Notes: generated by a model from the sequence alone, not told the origin. Shown: positions 35,700-45,074, numbered from the stretch's first letter. The stretch: 64,000 nt of DNA from Planosporangium spinosum (GCF_049999945.1 NZ_JBLYUB010000026.1:1-64000); one strand, 5' to 3'. Program-made: numbers and translations.

Positions 35700-36682
35700 T
35701 GGACGCGGCCGGCACGGCGAGCCTCGTCGAGCAGCTGGGCACCCGGCTGCGGACCGCGGCCGACGAACTGCCGGTCGGCGAGGTGACGGCCGCGGCCGAC
35801 CGGCTGCGCGGCGCGGTCGAGCTCCTGGCGTGGATCCGCCACGAGTCCACCCGCGGGATCGGCGTGACCCCGCTCGCGGTCGCCGTCGAGCACCTCGAAC
35901 ACGCGCTGCGGGCGTTGCTGGTGGCGCAGGAGGAGGTCGCGGCGTACCTGGCCGCGATCGGCCTGGCCGGGGACGCCGCGGTCGTCGCCGGGCCGGAGGC
36001 ACCGGCCCGGCGGCCGCCGCCGCGGGCCGACGCACCGGCACCCGGCGAGGGCGAGCCGGCCGCGCGACTGCGGCGCTGGTGGGCCGTCCGGGTCGACGAG
36101 CTGACCGGGTACGGACAGCCGCGGACCGGTGACCGCGCGGCGGCCGGGGAGCCGGACGGGGCCGGCGGTGCCCGCGAGCGCGGCCGTTCCCGGGACGCCG
36201 ACGGCGACCCGGCCGACGGCGCCGCGGCTGACAGCGCGGAGCTGCTGCGCCGCGTCGCGGGCCACGCCGGCGGCGGCGACCGTGCCGCGCTGCGGGCCGA
36301 GCTGCGCCGGGTGACCGCCGCCACCGGCCTCGGGCTGGCCGCGCTGACCCCGACCGCCCTGCACCGCATCGCCGCGGAGGTCCTGGGCCACCCGCCCGGC
36401 CCAGGCGACGTCGCGGCGCTGCGGGCGGCCGCCGGTTCCCGCCTCCGCGACCTGCTGCCGAACCTGGACCCCCGGGTGGGCGAGGTGCTGCTGGCCCGTA
36501 CCTGCCGGGTACCGGTGCGGCCCGCCGGCCCGGACCGGCCGGACCCGCCCGCGCCGCCCCACCCGGCCGACTCGGCGATGGCCGGTGGGGTGCTCACCGG
36601 GCTGCTGCTGCGCCGCGCCGGCCGGGACCCGTCAGCGCTCGACCGGTACCTCGTCACGGTCACGGAGCCCACCCATGCCTGA
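35699..36682 (+). CDS. Unknown protein, second gene of FtsK/EccC-like cluster
   Basis: 327 residues. The first 100 are helical (LRGAVELLAWIRHES; HLEHALRALLVAQEEVAAYL); the middle (100-200) is Pro/Ala/Arg-rich linker; residues 205-300 are again helical (LRAELRRVTAATGLGLAALTP). There is no membrane segment or catalytic motif. The N-terminal part could pair with the small helical protein encoded just before it. Coupled at both ends (1-nt overlap upstream, 8-nt overlap with the ATPase gene). I do not recognise a family. Confidence 0.72.
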   Translation: MDAAGTASLVEQLGTRLRTAADELPVGEVTAAADRLRGAVELLAWIRHESTRGIGVTPLAVAVEHLEHALRALLVAQEEVAAYLAAIGLAGDAAVVAGPEAPARRPPPRADAPAPGEGEPAARLRRWWAVRVDELTGYGQPRTGDRAAAGEPDGAGGARERGRSRDADGDPADGAAADSAELLRRVAGHAGGGDRAALRAELRRVTAATGLGLAALTPTALHRIAAEVLGHPPGPGDVAALRAAAGSRLRDLLPNLDPRVGEVLLARTCRVPVRPAGPDRPDPPAPPHPADSAMAGGVLTGLLLRRAGRDPSALDRYLVTVTEPTHA

Positions 36683-39404
36683 CCGGACGCCCGTGATCGA
36701 ACGCGTCGAACGGCGGCTCGGCATGGCGTTGCGGCTCGTCGACCGGGAACGCGGGTACGCGCACGAGGCCCACCGGACGGCGCTGGCCCGGCTGGCCCGC
36801 GCGGAGCGCGAGGCGGTGGAGCGACCGGCCCGGGCCGCGCGCGAACGCGACGCCGCCCTGCACGCCATCGACGAGCGGCACGCCAAACGGCTGGCGGAGC
36901 TCGCGGTACGGGCCCGCGACGCCGCGGTACGGGCCGCCGCCGGTGCGGCCGGCGAGGAGTGGCCGCGGTGGCGGCCCACGCCGGTGGACCGGGCCGCCCG
37001 GTTCCCGCCGCTGCGGATCGGCCGGGTGACCGTCGCCGTCACCCCCGGCGGTCCGGGTCCGACCGGGCCGGGTGACCCCGGCAACCCGTGGACGGCCGGG
37101 TTGGCGGTACCGGCGCTCGTCCCGTTCCTCGACCACGGCCACGTCGCGCTCACCGGCGACGACCGCACGGCGGTCGACGCCGTGCTGACCGCGCTGCTGC
37201 TCCGGACGGTCGGCACCGCCCCGCCCGGCGCGGTGCGCCTCTACGGGTACGACCCGGAGCAGCTCGGCGGCGGGCTGGCCGGCTTCGCCCCGCTCGCCGG
37301 CGCCGAGGTACTGACCTTCGTCACCCCGCGCACCCTCGGCGACCTGCTGGACCGGCTCACCGACGAGGTGCAGCGACGCTACGAGACGGTGCTGGCCGGC
37401 GAGTACGCCTCCCTGGCCGACCGCGCCGGGCGCACCGGGCGCCGGGCCGAGCCGTGGCAGGCGCTCGTGCTGCTCGGTGACGGCCGCGACCTCGACCGGC
37501 ACGCCCGAGCGCAGCTCGACGCGCTGGTCCGGGCCGGCGCCGCGGGCGGCGTACACGTCCTGGCCCGGGGCGTACCGCTGATCGCGGCCGACCAGGTCAC
37601 GACGGTACGGGTGGACGGCGCGACCGCGACGGTCAACCGGTACCCGGGGCTCACGGTGACCCTCGACCCGCCGCCACCGGCGCCCACCGTCGCGGGCGCC
37701 TGCCGGGAGTTCGCGGCGAAGGCCGGCGCGGGGGCACGGGCACCGGTCTTCGCCGACCTGGCGCCTACGGAGCTGTGGACACACTCCTCGGCCGACGGTC
37801 TGACCGCGCCGGTCGGCGAGGGCCCCGACGGCGAGCCGGTCGAGGTGACGCTCGGCGACCACCCGCCGCACGCGCTCATCGGCGGCCCGTCCGGCAGCGG
37901 CAAGACCAACGTCATCTACGCCTGGCTGGCCGCGCTGACCTCCCGGTACTCCCCTGCCGAGCTGGAGCTGTACCTGCTCGACTTCAAGGAGGGCGTGTCG
38001 TTCGCCCGCTTCGCGCCGGGGCGGCGCGACCGGACCTGGCTGCCGCACGTTCGGCTGGTCGGCGTCAACGCCAACACCGACCGCGAGTTCGGGCTCGCGC
38101 TGCTGCGGTTCCTGGGCGCCGAGCTGCGTCGCCGGGCCGAGGCGGCCAAGCGGTTCGAGGTGACCAAGCTCGGCGAGCTGCGCGCCGAGGATCCGGACGG
38201 GCACTGGCCGCGCATCGTCGCCGTGGTCGACGAGTTCCAGGTGCTGGTCGCCGGCCGGGACGCGCTGGCGACCGAGGCGGTGACCCTGCTGGAGGACCTC
38301 GCCCGGCGGGGCCGGTCCCAGGGCATCCACCTGGTCATGGCGAGCCAGGACGTGTCCGGCATCCAGGCACTGTGGGGCCGCTCCGGGCTGGTCGGCCAGT
38401 TCAGCCTGCGGGTGGCGCTGCCCAAGGCCCGCCGGATCCTGGTCGACGAGACCAACGACGCGGCGCAGCGCATCCCGCGCCACCACGCCGTGGTCAACGC
38501 GGACTCCGGCGTGGCGACCGCCAACCGGGTGGTACGCCTGCCCGAGGCGCACAGCCGGTCCGACTGGCAGCGGCTCATGGGACGGATGTGGCAGCGGTAC
38601 GAGCCGGGTGACCCGCCGCGGCTGTTCGACGGCGACGCCGTGCCGACGCTTGCGGAGGCGCCCGAACTGGCCGTGCCGACGCTTGCGGACGTCCCCGGCC
38701 CCGGGCAGGCCTCCGGCGCCGGCCCGGTGGCGCTGCTCGGGCAGGCCGTCGACGTGACCGCCCGGTCGGCGCGGCTGACCCTGTCCCGCACACCAGGCCG
38801 CAACCTCGCGGTTCTCGGTACCCGGACCGCCGAGGCCGGCGCGGTGCTGGGCGCCGCGGCCGTCTCGCTCGGCCGGTGGTACCGGCCCGGCGAGGCACGG
38901 TTCTCCGTCGCCTGCCTGGACCCGGGCGCGGAGCCGGCCGCCCGGACGGTGGCCGCCGCGCTCGCCCCGCTGGCGCCGCGCTGGTACGACCCGGACAGCG
39001 TCACCGACCTGCTCGCCGAGACGGCCGCGGACCTGACCGGGCCGCACATCCTGCTGCTGTACGCCGCCGACGCGGTGTCCGACCGCCTCGCCGTGAAGGG
39101 TCCGGGCGGCTCCGGACACGAGCACCTGCGCCGGATCCTCCACGGTGGACCCGAGCGGGGTACCCATGTGCTGGGTTGGTGGCGCACGGTGAGCCGGCTG
39201 CGCGACGACCTGGGCGGGGTGGGCGCCCGGTTCGACGCGATCGGCGCCTGGGTGGCGCTGGACGTCCACGGCGCCGACCTCAACCCGCTGTCGCCGCAGC
39301 CGAACAGCGTCGTCTGGTACCCCCGGCCGTGGCGGGGCCTGTACTTCGACCGGAGCAGCCACCGGGCACCCGAGGTGCTCATCCCGTACGGACCGGCCCC
39401 ATGA
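36675..39404 (+). CDS. FtsK/SpoIIIE-EccC-like ATPase
   Basis: 909 residues without membrane helices. Residues 1-100 form an Arg/Ala/Glu coiled coil, then a domain to about 380, then an FtsK-type ATPase with Walker A GGPSGSGKT (403-411), LLDFKEGVSF and Walker B VVDEFQ (Asp519, Glu520), ending in VMASQDVSG. From about 700 a second ATPase-like domain has a degraded P-loop (GRNLAVLGTRTAE). One active plus one degenerate domain is the plan of type VII secretion EccC rather than of chromosome translocase FtsK, which has membrane helices and a gamma domain. The substrate could be protein or DNA. ATG 36675 lies inside the end of the preceding gene. A 20-bp direct repeat encodes VPTLA twice near 38637-38690. 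Confidence 0.85.
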   Translation: MPDRTPVIERVERRLGMALRLVDRERGYAHEAHRTALARLARAEREAVERPARAARERDAALHAIDERHAKRLAELAVRARDAAVRAAAGAAGEEWPRWRPTPVDRAARFPPLRIGRVTVAVTPGGPGPTGPGDPGNPWTAGLAVPALVPFLDHGHVALTGDDRTAVDAVLTALLLRTVGTAPPGAVRLYGYDPEQLGGGLAGFAPLAGAEVLTFVTPRTLGDLLDRLTDEVQRRYETVLAGEYASLADRAGRTGRRAEPWQALVLLGDGRDLDRHARAQLDALVRAGAAGGVHVLARGVPLIAADQVTTVRVDGATATVNRYPGLTVTLDPPPPAPTVAGACREFAAKAGAGARAPVFADLAPTELWTHSSADGLTAPVGEGPDGEPVEVTLGDHPPHALIGGPSGSGKTNVIYAWLAALTSRYSPAELELYLLDFKEGVSFARFAPGRRDRTWLPHVRLVGVNANTDREFGLALLRFLGAELRRRAEAAKRFEVTKLGELRAEDPDGHWPRIVAVVDEFQVLVAGRDALATEAVTLLEDLARRGRSQGIHLVMASQDVSGIQALWGRSGLVGQFSLRVALPKARRILVDETNDAAQRIPRHHAVVNADSGVATANRVVRLPEAHSRSDWQRLMGRMWQRYEPGDPPRLFDGDAVPTLAEAPELAVPTLADVPGPGQASGAGPVALLGQAVDVTARSARLTLSRTPGRNLAVLGTRTAEAGAVLGAAAVSLGRWYRPGEARFSVACLDPGAEPAARTVAAALAPLAPRWYDPDSVTDLLAETAADLTGPHILLLYAADAVSDRLAVKGPGGSGHEHLRRILHGGPERGTHVLGWWRTVSRLRDDLGGVGARFDAIGAWVALDVHGADLNPLSPQPNSVVWYPRPWRGLYFDRSSHRAPEVLIPYGPAP

Positions 39405-39430
39405 TCACCGCACGGACCGCCCCATGATCG
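39389..39430. repeat. Partial duplication of the ATPase gene 3' end
   Basis: ACGGACCGgCCCCATGATC at 39389-39407 is repeated with one base less at 39413-39430. The first copy holds the gene's stop codon; the second leads into the hairpin at 39423-39503. Confidence 0.7.
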
Positions 39431-39503
39431 TCACAACTTCCCGGAAAGCGCTGTCTCAGCACCCCTGGCAGACCACAACTTCCCGGAAGTTGTGTGGATC
39501 ATG
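39423..39503. terminator. Long GATC-bounded hairpin (copy e) with next start codon in the stem
   Basis: 24-nt arms 39423-39446 and 39480-39503 pair except at three positions, enclosing 33 nt. The right arm also folds on itself (ACAACTTCC-C-GGAAGTTGT). The last three bases of the right arm are the ATG of the following membrane-protein gene. It could act as a terminator, an attenuator or a translational switch. Confidence 0.7.
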
Positions 39504-40184
39504 AGTTACGACGAGCTGATGCGGGAACTGTCGGCGGCGGCCACCGAGCGGGACGACGCCCGCCGCGCCGCGGTCGGCCGCCACGACGCCGAGTGCGCGG
39601 CCGCCGCGGCGGCGCTGCGCCGGGCCCGCGCCGAGGCGACCGAGTCCGGACGCCGCCAGCGCGCCGCCGACGACCTCTTCGCGCGGGTACAGCAGGAGAC
39701 CGCCGGGCAGTGGCAACGGCTGCGCGGCCAGCTCCCCGGCCGCCTGCGCGCCCGGCTGGGCGCGCTGCCCCGGCCGGTCGAGCCGAGCCGGGCCCAGGCC
39801 GGCGTCGACCGCCCGGAACAGGGCGCCTCGGAGCTGATCGGCGAGGCCAGGCAACTGCTCGACGAGCTGCACCGCCGCCCACCCCTGCCGGGCGGCGCGT
39901 ACCCGGTCCTGATCATCCTGGCGGTGGCCGGCGCGGGCCTGAGCTACCTGGGTGCCCGGGGACTGCTGCTGCTTGGGCGGCAGGCGTCGGGCCCGGTCGG
40001 TACGGTGCTCGACACGCTCGGCCAGATCACCGCGGTCGCCTCGGCGCTGGGCGGGCTGCCGACCCTGAAGTGGTTCGCCGACCGCTCCGGGGCCCGGCTC
40101 AGCGCGGGTGCGGTCGCGACCGTGCTGGCGGCCGGGGTGGGCACCCTGGTCGCCCTGGGGATGCTGACCGACCACCTCCGGTGA
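39501..40184 (+). CDS. Membrane protein, fourth gene of FtsK/EccC-like cluster
   Basis: 227 residues. The N-terminal 100 residues are a charged coiled coil (ERDDARRAAVGRHDAECAAA), followed by membrane segments around 140-160 (YPVLIILAVAGAGLSYLGA), 165-190 and 205-222. It may anchor the soluble ATPase to the membrane, a role inferred only from position and topology. ATG 39501 is embedded in the hairpin arm and has no ribosome-binding site, so expression may be weak or regulated. No recognised domain. Confidence 0.75.
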   Translation: MSYDELMRELSAAATERDDARRAAVGRHDAECAAAAAALRRARAEATESGRRQRAADDLFARVQQETAGQWQRLRGQLPGRLRARLGALPRPVEPSRAQAGVDRPEQGASELIGEARQLLDELHRRPPLPGGAYPVLIILAVAGAGLSYLGARGLLLLGRQASGPVGTVLDTLGQITAVASALGGLPTLKWFADRSGARLSAGAVATVLAAGVGTLVALGMLTDHLR

Positions 40185-40234
40185 GCGGCGGTACCGCGGC
40201 ACGGGCCGGCCGGCGCCGACGCCGGTCGGCACGC

Positions 40235-41560
40235 TCACGCCTCCGGCGCCAACCCCAGGCCACGGCCGGCGCGTACCTGGAGGCGGACCATGCCGCGGGT
40301 GACGGCGGGTGCCCGCCACTCGATGGCCGTGTCCTCCTCCTCGTCGGTGGCCTCGCGCAGCACCGTCCACTCCGGCCCGCCGCCGACCGAGTCCCGCACG
40401 GCACGCACGGCACGCGCGGCGCCCGCCGGTTTGAAGCCGCCGGCCGCTTCCGGCGCGGACAGGGCGGTGACGCGCACGAAACCGTCCGGTGTGGACTTCG
40501 CCTGTACGGCGGAGACGGCGTCCTCGTCGTCGGGTACCGGGAGCGCCGCCCGGAGCAGCCGCTCCGCCACCGTCCGGGCGTCGTCCTCCGGCACTCCGAC
40601 GAAGTCCGCGTCCAGCACCACCCGGAAGAGCATGCTCTCCAGGGTCCGCATCAACTCGGCCGCGTCCTCGTCACTGAACTCGGAGTCCGCCAGGATCAGC
40701 GGCTCCCCGTCGTCGGTCGGGAGGACGCCGAAGTCGGCGAACGGGTCGACGCCGAGGCGCACGTACACCGTCTGCGCGGTGACTGGCTGCGCCGGCGCGC
40801 CGAGGTCGGTGCCCTCCACCGCCCCTACCTGCCACTGGCGGACCTCGTGCCGCACGTACGGCCCGGTGATCCCGAAGCGGTCGGCCGCGTCGGACGCGGC
40901 GGTACGCAGGTCGGGCCGGCCGGGCGCCACGTAGATCAACGCGGCGTTGACGAGATCCTCGCGGTCCGGATCCCGGTCGAGACTGATGCCGATCGGTTCG
41001 AGCGGCTCCGCCAGCGGCAGCAGACGCTCCGCCGCCGTGGCGAGATCCGGCGCCGCGACGACGAGGTGCACCCGGACGACGACGTCATCCTGCGCGGCAA
41101 ATGCGTCCAGCTGCCGCCGACGCCGCCCCCGGTTGTCCACCATCTCGTCGCCGTCCAGCCCGTCGCGCAGGCCGAGGTGGGCCCGGCTCCGCACGGCCAG
41201 ACCGGTCACGAGCCCGGCGCCCGGACCGGCCGGGGGCGCGTCCGTCTCGGCGTAGTCGCCGTGCTCCGGAAGCCACCGGGCGACCAGCCGGTCGGTGGTC
41301 CAGCCGAACCGGGCCAGCAGCGGACCGGCCGCGTCGGCCGCCGCCCGGACGACGTAACTGTCGCCGCAGCGGCCGAGCGGCACGTACAGCGTCGTCGATT
41401 CGGCGGGCTGGCGCGCCTCGACGGCGTCCCGCACCACGTCCAGCCCGGCGGCGTCCAGCTCACGGACGAGCGGCAGGCAGCGCTCCAGCGCGGTCGCGGC
41501 GCTGTCGCCGGCAACCTCCAGCGACAGCAGCGCGACCAGTTCCCTCGGATCCGGGATCAT
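40235..41560 (-). CDS. Unknown cytosolic protein
   Basis: 441 residues, acidic, without signal peptide or membrane segment. Two halves (about 1-215 and 216-441) both contain a YV-P-G/YVRLG strand and a helix-rich remainder, hinting at an internal duplication, but identity is low. Notable segments are LNAALIYVAPGRPDLRTAAS-like (around 215) and DEDAAELMRTLESMLF. I do not recognise it. ATG 41560 was preferred; ATG 41605 would add 15 residues and neither has an ideal ribosome-binding site. It is convergent with the membrane-protein gene and follows the DUF2891 gene on the same strand. Confidence 0.7.
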   Translation of the reverse strand: MIPDPRELVALLSLEVAGDSAATALERCLPLVRELDAAGLDVVRDAVEARQPAESTTLYVPLGRCGDSYVVRAAADAAGPLLARFGWTTDRLVARWLPEHGDYAETDAPPAGPGAGLVTGLAVRSRAHLGLRDGLDGDEMVDNRGRRRRQLDAFAAQDDVVVRVHLVVAAPDLATAAERLLPLAEPLEPIGISLDRDPDREDLVNAALIYVAPGRPDLRTAASDAADRFGITGPYVRHEVRQWQVGAVEGTDLGAPAQPVTAQTVYVRLGVDPFADFGVLPTDDGEPLILADSEFSDEDAAELMRTLESMLFRVVLDADFVGVPEDDARTVAERLLRAALPVPDDEDAVSAVQAKSTPDGFVRVTALSAPEAAGGFKPAGAARAVRAVRDSVGGGPEWTVLREATDEEEDTAIEWRAPAVTRGMVRLQVRAGRGLGLAPEA

Positions 41561-41754
41561 CAGTGGGTGCCGCCCCCTTCGGGGAGATGTTGGCGTGCTT
41601 GGCATCCTTGCCGAACATGTCCAGCTTGCCCTTGCCGGTCAACTGGACGTCCCCACTCCTGCTTCGTCTTGGCTTTCCCGGAGCGGCTCGTCGTCCGTCC
41701 ACCGCGCCTCGCGGAAAGTCCACCGTGTCCCAGGGCGGCACCGGCCGCCGACGC

Positions 41755-42780
41755 TCAACTCAGCAGGAGTACCGCGTAGCAGGCCAGCCAGTGCTCGACC
41801 ATGTAGTCGTCACCGGCGACGTGCGGCAGGGCGGCCTCGGCGTGCCGTTTCGCCGCCACGAGCGCCGGTCCGACCCGCGGGTCGCCGGCGGGCAGTTCCT
41901 CCGCGATCCGCCGCCAGCACCAGGCGCGGCTGGCGTTGAGCCCGTGCAGGTGCGCGATGTGGCCGTCGCTGGAGTCGGAGACGATCGCCGGGGTGAACAG
42001 GCTCGCCGGCTCGCCAGCGGCGATGCCGGGCAGGAACCCGTCCAGCCAGTTCGTGAAGTCCGGCCCCGGCAGGATCTTCGCCATCAGCTCGGCCTCGGTG
42101 AGCGCCGGTGACAGGAAGTCCGCCCCCGACGGCTCCCAGCCGCCCGGATAGTCGAGGTCGCGGGCGAAGAACCGCTCCGCCAGCGCCGCGATGCCCGCGC
42201 GCAACCGCGGGTCGGCGGCGGGTGTGTCCGCGTACCCCCACGCCAGCGACAGGCCGAACGCGGTGTTGGAGTGCACCCCGTACCGCACCGGGTAGGTCGC
42301 CTTCGGGAACCAGTCGAGGAAGTTGCCGGTGATCGCCTCGGCCAGCGGCGCGATCCGGTCGGCCCAGCGACTGCCGTCCGGGTCAGCCCAGGTGGCCAGC
42401 TCGGCGGCGAGCGCCAGCGCCCAGCCCCACCCGTACGGGCGCTGCCGGTGCCGCTCGTCGGGGTGGGCGATGAACCGCGCCTCGGCGGCGAGGCCCTCCG
42501 CGGTGAACTGCCGGTCCAGCCGCTCGCGGATCTCCCCGGCCGGTACGGCCTCCGGCGCGACCTTCAGCAGCCGCACGAGCAGCCAGTGCATCTCGACACA
42601 GGAGTGCCAGTCGAAGCTGCCGTAGAAGACGGGCGTACGCGCCCTGGGCCGGTGCGGGAAGTCGCCGGGCCCGGTCATCAGGTGGTGGACGTCGTTCGGG
42701 AACTCCCGGTCGATGTTGGTCAGCGCGACCCGGGCGTACTCACCCGCGTGTGCCCGAAGTACTTCGTTTCGCCAGTCCAT
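41755..42780 (-). CDS. DUF2891-family protein
   Basis: 341 residues, probably an alpha/alpha-barrel. PVFYGSFDWHSCVEMHWLLVRLL, ERHRQRPYGWGWALALAAEL and GGWEPSGADFLSPALTEAELM identify DUF2891 (quoted in part: GSFDWHSCVEMHW, PYGWGWALAL, PSGADFLSP). Conserved His, Trp and Asp residues suggest a hydrolase or lyase acting on sugars, but no activity is established. ATG 42780 lies 16 bp after the hairpin at 42796-42845. There is a 150-bp gap to the next gene. Confidence 0.85.
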   Translation of the reverse strand: MDWRNEVLRAHAGEYARVALTNIDREFPNDVHHLMTGPGDFPHRPRARTPVFYGSFDWHSCVEMHWLLVRLLKVAPEAVPAGEIRERLDRQFTAEGLAAEARFIAHPDERHRQRPYGWGWALALAAELATWADPDGSRWADRIAPLAEAITGNFLDWFPKATYPVRYGVHSNTAFGLSLAWGYADTPAADPRLRAGIAALAERFFARDLDYPGGWEPSGADFLSPALTEAELMAKILPGPDFTNWLDGFLPGIAAGEPASLFTPAIVSDSSDGHIAHLHGLNASRAWCWRRIAEELPAGDPRVGPALVAAKRHAEAALPHVAGDDYMVEHWLACYAVLLLS

Positions 42781-42795
42781 AAGCGGAATCTCTCA

Positions 42796-42845
42796 TGATC
42801 GTGAAGGTTCTGCGGGGTCACGGCCCCACGAAACCTTCACGATCA
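42796..42845. terminator. GATC-bounded hairpin (copy d)
   Basis: 14-bp perfect arms TGATCGTGAAGGTT (42796-42809) and complement (42832-42845), with an inner GGGG/CCCC stem and 6-nt loop. It lies between meaA and the DUF2891 gene on the minus strand, and its edge ends in GATCATG like the other copies. Confidence 0.78.
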
Positions 42846-42869
42846 CGGGCGAGCCGACCGCCGGCGTCG

Positions 42870-42925
42870 ACCTCGGAGTCAGCGCGGCCACCTCGGAGTC
42901 AGCGCGGCCACCTCGGAGTCAGCTC
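42870..42925. repeat. 20-bp tandem repeat at the meaA 3' end, 2.8 copies
   Basis: The unit ACCTCGGAGTCAGCGCGGCC repeats at 42870, 42890 and 42910. The last copy contains the meaA stop codon (42919-42921), and each copy repeats an in-phase-looking stop. Confidence 0.9.
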
Positions 42926-44934
42926 AGTCCGTTCGCCTCGCGGACCACGGTCACCAACTCGTCCATGATGTCGTTGAGCGCGAAGTCCTTCGGCGTGAAC
43001 ACCCGCGCCACCCCGGCCTTGCGCAGCATGTCGGCGTCGTCGGACGGGATGATGCCGCCGACCACGACCGGCAGGTCGGGCCGGCCGGCGGCCTTGAGGC
43101 CCTCCAGGACGGCCGGGACCGCGTCGAGGTGGGAGCCGGACAGGACCGACAGGCCGACCAGATCCACGTCCTCGGCCACCGCCGCGGACACGATCTGCGC
43201 CGGGGTCAGCCGGATGCCCTGGTACACGACCTCGAAACCGGCGTCGCGGGCGCGTACCGCGATCTGCTCGGCACCGTTGGAGTGGCCGTCGAGGCCGGGC
43301 TTGCCGACCAGCATGCGCAGCCGGGCGGCGCCCAGGTCGGCGGCGGTCTGCCGGACCCGTTCCCGGACCCCGGCCAGCGCCCCCTGCGGCGTCTCGTCGG
43401 CCGCGCGACCGACGGCACCACCGGAGCTGAGGCCGGTCGGCGCCCGGTACTCGCCGAACACCTCCCGAAGCGCGCCGGACCACTCCCCCGTCGTCACCCC
43501 GGCGCGGACGCAGTCGAGGGTCGCGGACATCAGGTTGGCCGTACCGGCGGCGTCCGCCCGCAATCGGTCGAGGGCAGCGGCGACGGCGGCGGGATCGCGC
43601 CGGTCGCGCCACGCCTTGACGCTGTCGGTCGCGGCGGCCTCCACGGCCGGGTCGACCGTCTCGATGTGGTTGGCGCCGCTCGCGGTCAACGGGCTCGGCT
43701 CGGTCTCGGTGAACCTGTTGACGCCGACGACCGCGTCGCTGCCGGACTCCATCCGCCGGCGCCGCTCGGCGAGCGAGGCGACCAGGGCGCTCTTGAGGTA
43801 GCCGGTCTCGACGGCGGCGACCGCGCCGCCCATGTCCAGTACCGCCTGCAACTCGGCCCGGGCGCCGTCGGCGATCTCCGACACCAGCGCCTCGACCACG
43901 TGCGACCCGTCGAACAGGTCCGGGTACTGCAGGAGGTCCGACTCGAACGCCAGTACCTGCTGCATCCGCAGCGACCACTGCTGGTCCCACGGGCGGGGCA
44001 GGCCGAGCGCCTCGTTCCACGCCGGAAGTTGCACGGCGCGGGCGCGGGCGTTGCGCGACAGGGTCACCCCGAGCATCTCCAGCACGATGCGCTGGACGTT
44101 GTTCTCCGGCTGGGCCTCGGTCAGGCCGAGCGAGTTGACCTGTACGCCGTAGCGGAAGCGGCGCTGCTTGGCGTCGGTGACGCCGTACCGCTCCCTGGTG
44201 ATCTCGTCCCAGAGCCGGCCGAACGCGCGCATCTTCGCCATCTCCTCGACGAAGCGCACGCCGGCGTTGACGAAGAACGAGATCCGCTCGACGACCCGGC
44301 CGATCTGGTCGGCCGGTACCTGGCCGGAGTCGCGGACAGCGTCGAGGACGGCGATCGCGGTGGACAGCGCGAACGCCACCTCCTGCACCGGCGTGGCGCC
44401 GGCCTCCTGGAGGTGGTACGAGCAGATGTTGACCGGGTTCCACCTGGGCGTGTTCGCGACGGTCCACGCGATCACGTCGGTGGTCAGCCGCAGCGACGGC
44501 CCCGGCGGGAAGATGTAGGTCCCGCGGGACAGGTACTCCTTGATGATGTCGTTCTGCGTCGTGCCGGCGAGCTTCTCGCGCGGCGCGCCCTGCTCGTCGG
44601 CGACCGTGACGTAGAGGGCGAGCAGCCACATGGCCGGCGCGTTGATCGTCATGGAGGTGTTGGCATCCCTGAGGGGGATGCCTTCGAACAACTCCCTCGC
44701 GTCACCGAGGTGGGCGACGGGCACACCGACCCGGCCGACCTCACCCCGGGCCATCTCGTGGTCGGGGTCGTACCCGGTCTGCGTGGGCAGGTCGAACGCG
44801 ACCGACAACCCGGTCTGCCCCTTGGCGAGGTTGCGCCGGAACAGCGCGTTGCTCGCCGCGGCCGAGGAATGACCGGCGTAGGTACGCATGACCCACGGCC
44901 GATCAGGTTGCTCCAGTCGGCTTGCATCGGACAT
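42919..44934 (-). CDS. meaA: MeaA-type acyl-CoA mutase (ethylmalonyl-CoA mutase)
   Basis: 671 residues with both mutase domains in one chain. The N-terminal TIM barrel has RTYAGHSSA, GLSVAFDLPTQTGYDPDHE and IIKEYLSRGTYIFPP, which follow MeaA of Streptomyces and Methylobacterium rather than methylmalonyl-CoA mutase. The C-terminal cobalamin domain has the base-off motif DGHSNG, then LSVLSGSH and VVVGGIIP. Predicted reaction: (2R)-ethylmalonyl-CoA to (2S)-methylsuccinyl-CoA, after Ccr and the epimerase. ATG 44934 is supported by GGAGGT about 5 nt upstream; the frame is open farther upstream but without family similarity. An operator-like site lies 41 bp upstream. It should depend on MeaB and PduO encoded nearby. 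Confidence 0.94.
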   Translation of the reverse strand: MSDASRLEQPDRPWVMRTYAGHSSAAASNALFRRNLAKGQTGLSVAFDLPTQTGYDPDHEMARGEVGRVGVPVAHLGDARELFEGIPLRDANTSMTINAPAMWLLALYVTVADEQGAPREKLAGTTQNDIIKEYLSRGTYIFPPGPSLRLTTDVIAWTVANTPRWNPVNICSYHLQEAGATPVQEVAFALSTAIAVLDAVRDSGQVPADQIGRVVERISFFVNAGVRFVEEMAKMRAFGRLWDEITRERYGVTDAKQRRFRYGVQVNSLGLTEAQPENNVQRIVLEMLGVTLSRNARARAVQLPAWNEALGLPRPWDQQWSLRMQQVLAFESDLLQYPDLFDGSHVVEALVSEIADGARAELQAVLDMGGAVAAVETGYLKSALVASLAERRRRMESGSDAVVGVNRFTETEPSPLTASGANHIETVDPAVEAAATDSVKAWRDRRDPAAVAAALDRLRADAAGTANLMSATLDCVRAGVTTGEWSGALREVFGEYRAPTGLSSGGAVGRAADETPQGALAGVRERVRQTAADLGAARLRMLVGKPGLDGHSNGAEQIAVRARDAGFEVVYQGIRLTPAQIVSAAVAEDVDLVGLSVLSGSHLDAVPAVLEGLKAAGRPDLPVVVGGIIPSDDADMLRKAGVARVFTPKDFALNDIMDELVTVVREANGLS

Positions 44935-44974
44935 GGCCCACCTCCGCGGTACCTGGATGCCGTTGCCGAAGTTT

Positions 44975-44992
44975 ACTAAGCGGTAATTTAGG
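44975..44992. promoter_or_regulatory. Weaker operator-like palindrome upstream of meaA
   Basis: ACTAAGC GGTA ATTTAGG agrees with the shared consensus at about 9 of 14 positions and has the same GGTA spacer as the fused-dehydrogenase site. AT-rich sequence around it probably includes the promoter. Confidence 0.4.
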
Positions 44993-45074
44993 TTAGGCCC
45001 GTGACAATCGTCACCGCTGCGCGGTGCCCGCGACAACGCCCCCGGCCCGGGTTCTTCCGCACCGACGAGAAATA

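Noticed and set aside
41570..41650. Short minus-strand stretch reading like a small conserved peptide (KLDMFGKDAKHANISPKG)
   Set aside because: It has no clear start or stop of its own, and the neighbouring frame with similar character is shifted. It may be a remnant or a leader, but support is too thin.
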